DNA of 64,000 nt from Cydia pomonella (GCF_033807575.1 NC_084708.1:4798501-4862500); one strand, 5' to 3'; positions 34,742-47,661 are shown, counted from the first letter of the stretch. Notes: a model not told the origin generated them from the sequence alone. A program made the numbers and translations.

Positions 34742-37566
34742 AATTTGCTCAAGAGTGCACAATCGTTGGAACGATATCATGTGTTGACTTTAAATCGGTT
34801 GATTATTGGTACCATTAATGGCGTAATAATGAGAGTTTTCTCATTATTTGTCATCTAGTAATTATTCGTATTTAAGATCTTGCTATCACCGTTGCCTAAC
34901 CCAAAACTCTTTATCATCATCAATTCAATATGTATGTAGAAATACGTCCACTGCTGGGTAAAGAGCCTTCTTCGAGGTTCCTAATCAGGTTCGCGTGGAC
35001 GCGCTCTCACACAACTAGCCCGTATTCGCAATACTCATCACGCATCACCAACTATACCTACCCGTCAGTACTCGTGGAACAGGTACTTGGATCTAGTGTT
35101 TTCGTGGATGCGTACTTGCAAGACTCAGTACTCTTTTAGCCTAGTATGTTTCACCTCTAGCGCAATCGAGGTTTGGACACTATATATTAGATGCGGAGCT
35201 GGCAGTTTCTTGCGATCTTGACCAAATTGTCAATTTGTTGAATTTGTCTGACAATAATAATGTTTGTAATAAACTACTACCTACTACCATAAACGAATGT
35301 GAAAGATTCAGCCTTAAATAGCATAGCAGCCAAAGCCAAACATAGCTGTAACAAAAACTAAGTATAAATATATTTATTGAAGAAAATTGCGAGTACCTAA
35401 GAAAACCTACTTAAAAGGAAAAAGTACTCCAAATCCTCCGTGTGCATCAATGCAAATGGCCGCGTACGCATGCGCATGGTGTGATTTCAGACTAATTTCC
35501 TATTGCGTTCGCTCTGACTGTGAAATACATTCTCTTGTTGAGGTATTCTTGAGGGAGTTTTTATAAGATTCTTCATTAATGCATGCTTCTGTTTGCTCGC
35601 AATCAAGCAGGTCAGGTTTCCTTGTCCTTGTCCCATTTAGTGCACAATAATCTGGATTCTGGTATTGGAATGTTTTAGTTTCATTTTATAAGAAATTGAT
35701 GAAATTTTGACTTATATATTATAATATTTTGTTTACTCGTAGTAGACCTGTCCTATACTACATAATTTTTTATTTCCAATTTCAGTAACTAAGCCATTGC
35801 TTCTGGGTTTTACGAAGTATACATTAAAAAACGGCACTATTCATTGAACTAATTTGCTCTAATAAAAGATTTTTAAATGGTCATCTTCAATACCGGTATT
35901 AATATAAGAATTTCGGTATTGAGTGCCAATATCGGATTTCAATACTGGTATTGAGAATCTTCCGATATTAGATGCCCTAGTCCCATTCTTTTAGTAACGG
36001 TGGAAGGTTGGCATAGCTTGTCTTTTTCTTCACTTACTTTATTTTCAATTTTTCTCTCACACAGTCTTATCAATATTTTCCTTGATTTGCCTTTTTTCTT
36101 GCATCCCTCCTTTCTCAATATTACTCTTCTCGTCTTACAGTACTCAAACCTTAGCAACACATGACCATACGACCTCAATTTTTTAGCTATGGGGGCATCT
36201 TTTAGACAATCCTGTAGTATACAAAACCTTATCGTCCTATTTTCAAAGGTATTGTATAATGATTGTATACAATATTTTGGAATAGGTTAAATACATATGT
36301 CTTTTCCATTATTACATAAGTTGTTACATACAAAATAAATCAGGATAATTACATCATTTAACAGTATGACAGTGTTTGTGACTTTCGTTTTCATCTTAAA
36401 GTTATCACCACTATCATGATAGGAGGAAATAATGAGTTGACACCATTTTAATTATACTTTCAATACGCAATTACACGTATACCTACCATTTAACCTTTAC
36501 CTGTGGCTGTTGATAAGAAATTATTATAGGCAGTTACGGGCTTGGCTACATGAAGCTGATTTGTATTGTATTAAGGAAGTCAAAATATAATATTTGGTCT
36601 AGTCTTTTTTTGGTATATGGACATTCTGTTCCTTGTCTCTTCCTTCCATTGTCAGTAATTGTATCGTTTCTTGGCAAAAGGTTTGTTAGTCATTGTCTTG
36701 GCAACAAGGCCTTGAAGAAACAAACAGAAAAACGTTATTATAGACAACTGAAGCGGTTCCTTTTGACAGGAAGCGTCACAACTCAAACTCGACTTAAAAC
36801 AAAAATGTACTTAACCCTTTGAATAATAATAATAATGACAATCAGTACAAAAAAGCACAAGTGTCCTTCACGACAAGCGTATAGAAATATTGGAACAATA
36901 ACATCAGAGGAACTTGTGAGTAGTGTTGTCGTGTATACAACGTGGCATTCACGAAGTCGCGTGATTTGATGTCATTTTATTAAAGGTTAGATTTGATAAA
37001 TCTGTACGTATATCCGTCTGCGAACTATAATTTCTACCCATTTTTATTTTTATAAAATCAATCTTCCCCAAAATTTACGTACATGATTATTTGAATGGCC
37101 AAAATAAAAAATCGTCATTATAGATTTTACCTTGAAGATAGACAACGCTTTAGCGTTAACAAACAAGAATACTTTTCTTGGTCCGACATCCGTATGTAGG
37201 TAGTTAATATGAAAGTATCTGGCCCAAGAATATGTTAACAAACATTTGTAGGAAGATTAGCTACATGTGTTTGTTTAAATTTTATTAAAATTTAAAACTA
37301 CAATTATTCTCCAAAATATTTTCCTTTAGGGTTGATACATAAACGCAAACGTTTGTTAAAATGATAAACAATATGCCGCGGTAAAATAAAAATGACAACG
37401 TATTTTTGGGCTACCTTATATATAATATTTAGCCTAAATAATTTAAATGATGCAGGCTAATTAAACGCATTTCACTTTTGTTCATCTTACTTTATTTACT
37501 AAATTTTCAGTTATTAAAATGGTGACTAAAATTAATAACTTAAAAAATACACGAGTGCTATGTATT
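34742..37566. other. Spacer between L4 and L5
   Basis: No gene is recognised. AT-rich imperfect palindromes with GGTATTGAG lie near 35880-35960. A patch at 36925-37020 resembles part of 43400-43490 (GGTTAGATTTG..AAATCTG), suggesting an old repeat. The open frames at 34930, 35939 and 36550 have no motifs. Confidence 0.35.
37491..37496 (-). promoter_or_regulatory. Poly(A) signal of L5
   Basis: AATAAA on the minus strand, about 71 nt past the L5 stop codon. Confidence 0.5.
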
Positions 37567-40500
37567 CTAATCGACTGTTTGTTTCCTGTTATTGCCGTTT
37601 TTGCTACCAAAAATCTTTATGCATATAAATATGAATATGGCAAGCCCAACACCAAAAATTACTAGTCCGATCCACCAAGAGGAACTGTTAGTTTTCTTCT
37701 TCTGACCCGGTATGACGTACTTTTTATTCCTGTAAACATGTTATAACTTGATCATAATTCCTTGAACCCTAGTTTCTTAATTTTACTCATACTTTTAACT
37801 TTTTTAACTTTGTGCAATTAAAACCGATGATTAGTATAGCAATCCCAGCGATCAAATTGAAACTACCGTTCATTTTTAGTTTTGGTTCAGGATGTACAGG
37901 GCGTTTATTTGGTCACCCGCAATAATTTATGGGCTGAATATATAGGTCATACTAAGCATGGGTTGGTCCCATAGTAAAAGTTACTAAGTATGGCCTGTAT
38001 ATTCACCCCGTAAATTATTGCAGGTGACTAAATAAATACCCCGTAGTACTAAATTATTGATATTTCAGACAAGTCAACAAATATTAAAATATATTTTACC
38101 GTATTTCCTTGCATTGTTTGGTAACTTTTTTTCTAACAGGTACTTATAATAATAATAATACATTTCTTTATTTCGGAAAAACAATGTATCCATAGAGCTA
38201 CAAGAAAATATCTTAACCTGTGTTAGTATTTATAAGTATAATTTTTGACCTGCTAATTTATAATATATTGAGTTTTTAAATTGCTCGGTCCAGTGCCTTA
38301 TGATCGGACAATCAAACCTATCACCAATTTTTTTTAATGCTGTTTGGACTACATCTCACACGACTTGGTAATGAGACTATATTTTTTCATATCATTGTCT
38401 GGAAACTATCTTATATGCCTCGCCGGAAAAAAGGTTTGCCTACTTCGGCTCCAACAATGCCTCGACAGCAATCCCTAGCTTTTCTGTCCTCAGTATTAAT
38501 TTACTGTTGAAGGTAGACGGACTATTAGAACATAGATATATAACACACTTACTCCGGCAAATCTTCTATAATGCTGTTGTAAACGTCATGCATTACTTCT
38601 TCCCCAGCGATAAAGTCATCGTGTTTAAATTCCGGTCTCTCCACTTTCCTGAGTTTAGCATTAGTCATATTCGATGCCAATTCATAAATGTCATCTTCGT
38701 CGATCATCTCGTCGGTTGGGGCAAATATTATTACAGTACGAACAGTAACAGCCTGTAAACTATATTCAGGAGGATGTCCTCTATACCCGTAGATTAGTTT
38801 ATTATCTACGTAATCAAAACGGCGAAATACTTTCTTTTCGACGTTTTGTGCAAAATGAATTAAAGTCTTGATAGAACCGGCTCTCGTAGCTTCTTTACGA
38901 TTATTGGTAGCATTTAGATCCTGTGAATATAATGCTGTATTATTAGCAAACAGTATTATTAGCGAGAATAAATGCGTTAAAGAGATACCGAAGACATGAC
39001 CATATTGCAAAAGTTGAACTCTTCTTCTTCCTCGCCTTGTCCCGACATATTGCCACGACTCATGGGAGCCCAGGGTCCGCTTGACAATTAATCCCAAGAT
39101 TTGGCGTAGGCACTAGTTTTTACGAAAGCGACTACCATCTGACCTTCCAACCCAGAGGGTAAAACTATGCCTTGTGGGGATTAGTACGGTTTCCTCACGA
39201 TGTTTTCCTTCACAAGTAAATATCAAATGATATTTCAAAAGTTGAACTAGACCCAAAAAAAATCAGATCCCCTCATAATTGTAAAATCATTATAGGGCTG
39301 AATTTTCTAATCGTAGACAACATCAGCAAATCAATTTATCAAAGAAATTAATGGTAATTTAAATCTACACGATGGCCCAGCGCTAGACTAGCGAGATGGC
39401 CACGGGATGATTGAGAGCACGCACTATACGCAACATCGCTGGCCCTTTTACTTTGATCGCTTGACCTTTGATGTGCGGACGAAAAACGGACACCGTGGCT
39501 ACCATCTCTACACGCTGGCCCATAGTAACACTGCTGATGGTGACTGTAGCAATGTTCTCGCTCCGACTGTAAGCCTTTATCGAATTAATCTAAAAAGTGG
39601 TTTGTGGTTTTAATGTTCTTACCATGATCTTATGAATTTGCATTTTATTGCAAATAATTTCATACTTTTTCAAACCCAAGCACATTGATGAGGTAAATTG
39701 CACGTTGTCCTCATCATCGTAATATGGAAATAATTCATAAACTTCTGCTTTCTTAAGATCGGTCTGTAAATATCCATATAAAACGATACTGCTGTTACTG
39801 GTATGGTTCGTGATTGAAATATTATGGTTTTAATATGCCTAATTCTGTGATATGACAAGTACTAATGTTTGTCACGCCTATAAAATAAGCCTAACATAGC
39901 ATAAATAATTCCAGGGCCTTGAAATATGCGGTGAATTTTTAAAGATTATTGGTGTTAAGCTTTTAACCTGTCAAATCTAAAATCGTACATTTAATGTGGA
40001 TGGGACTTCGTTGCAGTGGCGAGGCGTCTATATAAATCGATTCCTGATGGCTTGCTTGTTTGAGGGTTACACTTATTGAGCACAATATTCTGAATTTTTT
40101 GAAGAAATTACATAATAATTATAGTTGATGCCATACCATAAACTTTGAAACTTTGCATGTTGTACAAACCTAAGAACCCGAACTTTTTAGGTATGAAAAT
40201 GTAATGTTTTTTAGTAAGAATCACAACAGCATTTAAAAATTGGAGGATAAATGTTCCAACTTTTATTTTGTTCCCAGTAAAATACAGGCAAAGGCTATAC
40301 TTACGTAAAGTTTTTCGTGAAGAAGCAACTGCTTTTTAAGAGCGGTGTTAGGCATGCGACCGCTATAAGCAATCGGAGCCATTAGAAACGCCCTATCAAA
40401 TTTAACATTGTACGACGGCAATAAAGAATTTAAGACTAAAAAGAAAGTTCCACCCAAGCCATAACTAATATAATGCAATTTCTTGAATCCAGTCGTAGGG

Positions 40501-41879
40501 AGTATGAAGTCCACTGTGGCAGCGAGGTCAAAATAGCCAATTTCTTCGAATGAATAGTTGGAAAATATGGAGGCATTTTTTTCTGGGTCTAAATTGACGT
40601 GTCTTCGGCTATATTTGTTGCCACGAGCGTTAAACAGCCACACATCGTATCCGAGATCCTGCAGTTTGTAAGCTGGAAGAAACTTAAGAGGTCGTCATTT
40701 TAAGAGTAAACCACGAAATTTTAGACGAAATTGGTATAGCAGGTTTAATGTTCGATCCTTTACTTGGTTTTCCACTTCTACCAGATATTCCGAAATGTCG
40801 TTATATTTACTACCACATTTAGAAATAATGTATTTAAAAAAATTTAAACGTACTCTCAAATCTCAAAAAAATATATCAACTGACAAGTAGATGAAAAATT
40901 AAGTAATTGACCGCTGCCGCTGATTCATAAAACGTTTTGAACCCACCTAAATTCTGATCCTGTTTTTGTTTAAGAAATCTGTCCGAAGACTGGTACATCC
41001 CGTGAACAAGTAGCACTGGACAATATTCTGTGTCTCCATTGATAAATTCAGAGGATATTCTAAATATCTTCAGTAAGTAACCATCACTCGTCTGTACGTC
41101 AAATGAAGTGGGGGGCCTTCTAAAGGCGAGTTTTGATGGTACAATCTGTAAATTTAATAAAGCAATCTCATTCATACCTTTGCCAGTGTGGATGGGTCAG
41201 CATTTGAACTACCATAGCAATCGAAAATTCGATATCTGCCTCTCTAGCTTGAATCTGCAAAGCCGATACAGAGGCACATAATGAAATTTGATTTTCAGTA
41301 TAGGCATCGCCATACAACGAGGGAATGTAACTAGCCTTAAAAGAACATCTCGCAGGGGACTGACCTTTGTGACCTGCCTTTTGTAATGTTACTTTAATAA
41401 ATCAATAAAGGGCAAAACACGAATTTTACAAGTATTATTATATATTATACAGCTCCAGTTAAATACATGTATGACGTTAGGCTTTCCTAAAAGTCTAGGC
41501 ACAACTAGGTGATTTTAGAGGACAAATATTTTTGGCAAATCGTGCGTTACGAGTAAATCTTCGTCTTTCCCCAATACAGTCGAATATAGATAATTACTCC
41601 CCAAAATAATTTGACTCCATAATTTGCTCTTATATATGGAAGAAAATGAACTGAAAGGAAAGGGCGACTATAATAAAGGGCGTTAAGATATATAATATAT
41701 AAGAAGATTTTACATTGACTTACAGTTTGATTGTGTTCAGTCTGATTAGGCGAGATAATTGTAATATTATCTATACTAGGGACAGTACGGTCTTCCTTCT
41801 GTAATTGTTCTGCGTCAGACAATAACATACTTTTCAGTGTCAATATTAACATTATGTCACAGCCCTTTAGCAACACCAT
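37567..41879 (-). CDS. L5: membrane-anchored lipase homologue lacking the catalytic Ser
   Basis: Six exons in transcription order: 41879-41724, 41145-40947, 40672-40305, 39763-39623, 38920-38553, 37729-37567 (1395 nt, 464 aa; phases 0,1,0,0,2). The reading frame is fully open and splice sites are intact. The nucleophile elbow, GHSLGG in L3 and L4, reads SYGLGG here (HYISYGLGGTFFL), putting Gly190 where the Ser should be, while Asp358 (APTDEM), His388 (FKHDDF) and the His100-Gly HGMYQ motif remain. It should not hydrolyse esters by the usual mechanism and is best called a pseudoenzyme. RGGS of the relatives is RAGS. The signal sequence is weaker (IMLILTLKSMLLSDA). The last exon gives a helix at about 429-448 (WWIGLVIFGVGLAIFIFICI) and the tail KIFGSKNGNN. 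Intron 4 holds a truncated SINE. Confidence 0.83.
37897..38044. mobile_element. MITE between L5 exons 5 and 6
   Basis: Inverted arms of about 60 bp (GTTTATTTGGTCACCCGCAA and its partner ending GGTGACTAAATAAATACCCC) face each other inside the L5 intron. A partial relative lies at 51275-51390 (GGTGACTAAATAAACACCC). No ORF. Confidence 0.65.
39021..39235 (-). mobile_element. 5'-truncated SINE in L5 intron 4, 13-bp TSD
   Basis: It is the same family as the SINE at 30530-30859 but lacks the tRNA head. The body (GGGAGCCCAGGGTCCGCTTG, CATCTGACCTTCCAACCCAG) and the tail match. A perfect 13-bp duplication, CAAAAGTTGAACT, flanks it at 39008-39020 and 39236-39248, so it integrated already truncated. Confidence 0.85.
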
Positions 41880-42757
41880 TTTGCCTTCAAGTTCAGATCG
41901 TATATGTGTGTCAAGAGTAATTAATGGCTTGAGAATGATAATCAGTTCATTATTTTTAGTACCTAGTTAATAACATGAACTATTCTTGGCATTGCCGTTG
42001 ATTAGAAGAACCTAAAACCTATCATTATTATTTCAGTTTTTCGAATCTGATACCGCTCAAGGATCTTCTCTATGACGGGTTGCTTTATCAAGGTGCGTCC
42101 AGCTCTAGTGAACATTGTTGCCTATCCAATAAGATAGCAAAGATGTCAGGACACAGCGATTATAACCAATGCTATTGGCTAATTCCCGCACCTCTCATTT
42201 CATATCCGCTTATCTCCGCCTCGGTGGAAAGGTAAATTAAACCGCGAACCCGTTATATTCGCTAGATCTGGTCAAACCTTTAGTTTATATAGTTAACTAT
42301 TTGCATTTTTAGCCAAAACTTGGGCTTATTTTACAAGGAGTTCAAGGACCTTTCCCCTCTGCTTGTGTTACGAGATTGCCAAGTACACAAGAACCTGTCC
42401 TGTCCCAACTTTGTATTGTAGTGACGCAGTTTTTAACACACATCTGTATAAGTATACGTACGGACACAAGAAGAATAAGATGTAGCCTGTAAGTAGTCTA
42501 GCAATGGAACATACCTGGAACAAAAAAGTATTTATTAAAACCATTATATTTAATATGAGTAAGAGACGGCAGGGGAAATGCACCCAATGCACAATAAAAC
42601 TGATCTTGATATTGTTCCTGATTGAATTATAAGACATCTTTTTATTTTCAATTCAGCGTCTCTCGTGAGTCTTAGCATTTAAGCTTATGAATGAAAGAGC
42701 GAATGCCAGTACACGTTAAATACTAACATGGAATCGGTGAAATAGGTAACGTCTTTC

Positions 42758-42861
42758 AGGCCAATTCGAGTTTTAGTTATTCGATTTGTTGCCGATATGA
42801 TACTGATCTGTCAAGTGACTTTTCGTCCAACTAGAAACATCACTAAAACTCGAATTGGCCT
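42758..42861. mobile_element. Miniature inverted-repeat element, AGGCCAATTCGA family
   Basis: A 104-bp segment with inverted ends AGGCCAATTCGAGTTTTAGT and ACTAAAACTCGAATTGGCCT. It is a sister of the copy at 8847-8965. Confidence 0.7.
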
Positions 42862-44337
42862 TTAGGAACGTAAAATTTTTGAAAATAAAGCCGAAAGGCC
42901 TCGCTTTTCTAAACCCGGAAAGCATATGAGGTTGTTAAATTGAAGGCTTTTAGACGTGCCATACAAGAGCGTTAGCGTCAATGGTGAATCTATTATTCAT
43001 TAATTAGTTTTGAATATTTCGCTCGCTACTTAGTACTTCTGCTACTGAATGTGCATTTAATTAGTGTTCACATTATTGTAAGCACCGTCTTATACTTGTA
43101 TACGTATTTGCGATTTTCAACCAAAGGGGGTAATAAAATTGTTCTAATTATTGTCAGTTGTCAATAAGGAGATTCTGCTTTAATAATGCAATTGGAATGA
43201 AACCATAATATAGCCGACAATGTCATGGCACCCTTTTCCTATAAACGTCGAAGGAAAACTGTATAGCTGTATGCTCAATTTAAGTACTAAGCTTAAATTG
43301 AGCAAATAAGCAGGTACAAGTACGCACCCTGTAATTTATTAGTTTTATTACCAGTCTTTAGATAACTAAGTGATGGATGACTGGAGCTTAAGATGTACCG
43401 TCACATTAAATCCAGTCATTCACGACGACGCGTGTCTTGAAAGGTTAGATTTGTCAAATCTGCGCGTCATCGTGGATGACACGAACTATACTCACTATTT
43501 AATTGATATACATTTATACACTCAAGAAAAAGAGACCTATGCTTCTAGTGCTCCAAGGCCTTCAGCATTCACAGGTGACGCCTTAACTCCTAGGCCACCT
43601 GATCGCACCTGATGAATATGCAATCTTACAAAGAGTTTTAATTTTATCTTTGTAGGGCTTGACTGGAAGAGAATGCCTTAAGGCGTTACTAAGTCCGCCA
43701 TTTGCCATATTTTCCGTTAAATCGTGCAAAATCTTAGGCAACCTCTAAAGGCTAGTTTTACGCTTACACTACCTATTCTAACAATATATCTAGCAAAAAC
43801 TAATTAGATTTGTCTAAAGTTATTCACTCTTGTTCAGTCTAATTGCCATTCTCAGCGGCCATCGAACTTCCAGTGCAATGATAGTGCATTGAACTGCATA
43901 ACAGATGCACGTGACGGGGGTATTCATTCGGGTATTTGCAAACTGTTGCAACTCATTATACATTTCTTCACCATATTCCATTGAAATAAAGTGAAAAAGT
44001 GTATACTTACTTTTGACCTTGACTTTGAAGACGATTGATCGTCAACACTGTTAATTAATAATAAATTGTCTTTATTGCAAATATACAAGGCACTATGTAA
44101 TCCATTCATAAGTGTCCATGCACTTTTGCAGCTGGGTGTACATTATTAGTCATTGAAGACTGTTGTTAGTACCTATCTCATCAGTTCCATTTTTTTAATT
44201 TTTTTAATCAAAGTAAAAGGACTATGAATGGTATCAGTGAAGTTTTGGCTCTTATTCAGTTAACCAGTCTGCGAAAAACAACTGTATAATTTATCTATCA
44301 TATCATGCAATAAATTATACCAAAACCCACTCCATCT

Positions 44338-44343
44338 TTTATT
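44338..44343 (-). promoter_or_regulatory. Poly(A) signal of L6
   Basis: AATAAA on the minus strand, 61 nt past the L6 stop codon. Confidence 0.5.
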
Positions 44344-44403
44344 AAATTACTAAAATCAGGCAGAGTAAAACATGTACAGGATTTGAGATATATATTTCGC
44401 AAC

Positions 44404-47400
44404 TCACAATTCCATATGACAATTGAAATCAATTGATCTTACAAAACATATGAAAAATAATAGTGACAAGAGAATGAGGCCTGGAATCAAAGCTACTATC
44501 AACCAGTTTGTTTTCCGTAATTTTTCCTTGACTTGGTCATCTTCTGTTTCTGTCGTCTTCGTGCTGTTCATGTCATCGCTTAATTTAATTATATTTTGCC
44601 TTCCAACTGAAACTTTGTGTTTAGACCTCCTATAATCAAAAATTAACTGTTATGGAAACCTTAAATATTTTTTTAACATTGAATATATCATAAACCAATG
44701 TTTTTATCATTATTCAGTATGAGTATTGGATGGATGTGATACGCCTTTACTTGGGCATAAACATTATGTTTAAGATGTTGTATTTTCTAAATAACGAGAG
44801 GTTCTGTACTTGAAAGGATTTTTGGATACTCAATTTTGTTTAGTTTATTCAATTCGTACAGGTGTTGTCCTATATATGTACAATCCGCTAATCTTTTTTA
44901 GCTAAAAAATTATAATAATGATAATATTTTATACTTACTTCTCCAAATCAATAATAATTTTATCATACACAAGTTGCATCACGTCTGGAGCATCAATGAA
45001 GTCTTTGTGTTTAAAATCTCTTCTTCCTTCATTCCATCCTACATCTGTCGTCATACCGGTAACATTTTCCTTTTTCACTTCTCTTAATATAACATTGCTC
45101 GTATGCGTAGGCATATCCGCAATACCTGCCCTGCCTATTTTTCTCGTTGCAGCGTCACCTATACTAGTCACACTAGTAACCTCTTCAATTTCTACGTTTC
45201 GTGATGTAGCATTACCCATATCTGTAGGAATATCAGTAATACCTTCCCGATCTACTTCTGTTGTTGTAGCGTAACCATTATCCGTAGTCATACTAGTAAT
45301 TTCTCCTCTTTCTACTTCTCTCGATGTAGTATTACTCATATTAGTAGGCATATCAGTAATACCTCTCCTGCCTACTTCTGTTGTTCTAGCGTCAACTATA
45401 TCTGTAGTAATACCAGTAACATCTTCAATTTCTACTTTTCTTGATGTAGGATTACCTATACCTGTAGGCATACCAGTAGTAGCTTTCGCACCTAATTTTC
45501 TTGTTGTAGTTTTATCTATATCTGTAGTCAAATCGTCTTCCCTTCTTAAATCTCCTAATGCAGCATTACTCATATTCGTGGGCATATCAGTATTATATTT
45601 CCCATGTACTTCTCTTGATGTAGCATTACTTATGTTCGTAGGCATATCATCAATACCATTCTTACCTATTTCTCTTGTTGTAGCATTAACCATATTCGCT
45701 GCCATGTCAGCAATATCTTTTGGGCTCACATACTCATCGTTTGGTGCAAAGAATATCTTAGTTTCAACAGTAATAAGACTTAAATTATATTTAGGAGGTT
45801 CTTTTGTTCCATAATGATCTTCATTTTCCTTTTCCCCGTAATCCCATCGACTGAAACTTTTAGATTTTACATTTTGTGCTAAATGAACTAACTGTTTGAT
45901 AGATCCACCCCTCGTTTCATTTATTTTATTGCCTTGACTTTGTATGTCCTGTAAACACATCATTAATATTAGTAAATATATTTTTATTGGTGTGCATGGC
46001 CCTGAACTTCCAGGGTTACTAATAATGTCTTACAAAGTTGACAAAAGAAACGCCAAGCGCCGCTACACACCGCACTCACGCTGCTCAATTCTGTGCTTAA
46101 TGTGGCTCCGCACATTGGCAACTTATACAACAATGTAAACGAATATTTGAATCGCAGTATTAATTAAGTAGTCTAGTGCAGTGATTTTACATATTATTAG
46201 GTTAAGTAATAATGGTTAATATTTAGATTGTAATGTATTGGCAAACGCTGTAATTACAATGTTTTTTTGAATACTAAACAATAATAAAATAATGTAATAT
46301 TTGATTGTTTTTTTTTATTAGGTTAGTTTACAAGCAAAATTATTTTAGAAAAGTTTAGAGTACAGATAATACACTCTATTTATATAGAGGTTAAATATTG
46401 TTTCTGCTTAAAAGAGTTGATGTCCTTTCCTTACCATTGCTTCATTAATTTTCAATAAGTTGCATATATTTCGATAAGTATCATTGCCAAGGCATTGTTC
46501 TGCCGAAAAGAGAATATCTTTATTTGCAGGCTCATATGGGAATATTTCCAGGGTGCTAACATTTAAAAGTTCTTCCTGTCGAGGAATCAAAATAAATATG
46601 ATAAATAACAAGTTACACTTTATTATCTTAGAACACAAAATCGCTTTTACTTACATATATTTCGTCACAGCGACTAGCCTCATTCTCGAGATCTTTATTA
46701 GGGAAGTAGTTTTGGTACCCAATTGGAGCCAAGAGATGCGCTGTGTCAAATTTATTATTGTATTCAGGATTCATAGCATTAAGTACTAAAAAGCTGGTGC
46801 CTCCCAATGAATAGCCAATGTAATGTATTTTTTCCTGCTTAGTATTGTCGACAATGAAATCTACAGTAGCAGCAATGTCGTGTAGAGCGATTTCCTCGTA
46901 AGTGTAGTTGAAAAAAATTGCTTTATATTTTGTTTCTGGTCCGAAGGATGTGTGACTTCGGCTATATTTGTTGCCTCGGAAGTTAGCTAGCCACACATCA
47001 TATCCGAAATCTTGAAGTTTGAAGGCTGAAAGATAATTCAATATTTATCATCCAAAGGTAGCTTGGGCAGATTTCGAAATAATCGTTCGATAAATCGGTC
47101 TTTCGTGCAAGTAAGAAATGAGAAAAGCTTTTCTAAATATTTAATATTATATAAAATGTAAAAGAATCACTGTCTGGACTATATTTTATCGAGAGTGGAA
47201 GTATTTTACTCACCCAAAGACTGATTTTCCCGTTGCTGCAGAAACCTGTCCGAAGATTGAAACAAACCGTGTACCAGTAACACCGGGTACTTTTCAAACG
47301 TTACTTTATAATTTTCATAAGTCAGCCTAAATATTCTTAATATGTACTGATCATTGGTTACAACGTTGTATTCATTAAGGTACCTTCCTGTATTATTGGT

Positions 47401-47661
47401 AAGTTGGATTCTGTTTGTCAGTGGATTCTGAAAATTCAATTTTTAACGATAAAACGAATTAATTTTAAAACGTAAATCCTTGTACCTAGATATATTTTGC
47501 GTTGAATTCTCAAGTAAAAGAAAAAAATTAAATACATTTAGACTTACGTTCATACTATCTAAAAGTTTCTTGATATTTGTCGTTTTTGTCTCGGGCTTTA
47601 GGTCGTCACATGAAATAATTTTAAGAATAATGATCAAAATGAAACAACATTTTAGCAGCAT
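44404..47661 (-). CDS. L6: membrane-anchored acid lipase with internal repeat insertion
   Basis: Six exons in transcription order: 47661-47548, 47427-47214, 47025-46655, 46575-46435, 45948-44939, 44629-44404 (2076 nt, 691 aa; phases 0,1,0,0,2). Signal peptide at 1-18 (CCFILIIILKIISC). HG at His91; Ser182 in GYSLGG (His of GHS replaced by Tyr, nucleophile kept); Asp351 (APNDEY); His594 (FKHKDF). Exon 4 has CLGNDTYRNIC. Exon 5 is 1010 nt against 368-371 in L3, L4, L5 and L7, because about 11 extra units of roughly 20 residues (DMPTNMSNATSREVE type) sit between Asp and His; the frame stays open throughout. The last exon gives a linker rich in Asp/Glu/Thr, a helix at about 669-690 of the exon model start-adjusted to WLIVALIPGLILLSLLFFIC, and a short tail. 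The paired gene is L7, head-to-head. Confidence 0.83.
45025..45711 (-). repeat. In-frame coding minisatellite in L6 exon 5
   Basis: Tandem units of about 60 nt encode about 20 residues each. Two alternating types are seen: A (DMPTNMSNATSREVERxxIT) and B (xMTTDxGxATTxEVxRxGIT), giving a 120-nt higher-order period over most of the array. The first unit (DMAANMVNATTREIGKNGI) and the last (GMTTDVGWNEGRRDFKHKDF) grade into the native lipase sequence, so the array grew from the enzyme's own segment. Unit lengths of 17-21 codons all preserve frame. I count eight N-glycosylation sequons. Antisense open frames here are by-products. Confidence 0.9.

Larger units (their letters stand above)
41880..44403. 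other. Spacer between L5 and L6
   Basis: Upstream of L5 there is a TGATAA hexamer near 41936. A miniature element is at 42758-42861, and a perfect hairpin (TGCTCAATTTAAG and reverse complement) at about 43271-43303. The open frame at 43370-43612 shows no family motif. No gene is recognised. Confidence 0.4.

Noticed and set aside
35939..36178. 79-aa basic open frame on the minus strand
   Set aside because: Lys-rich low-complexity composition, no family resemblance and no gene context.
43370..43612. 80-aa open frame
   Set aside because: No motif or splice context. Part of it resembles a non-coding patch at 36925-37020, so it is more likely an old repeat.
44918..45274. Open frame of 118 aa on the plus strand antisense to L6 exon 5
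   Set aside because: It is a by-product of the repeat array being read on the other strand. The minus-strand frame continues into conserved lipase sequence at both ends.
45025..45711. Regular repeats that could suggest a CRISPR-like array
   Set aside because: Units of about 60 nt with no spacers, coding in frame inside a eukaryotic exon. It is a minisatellite.
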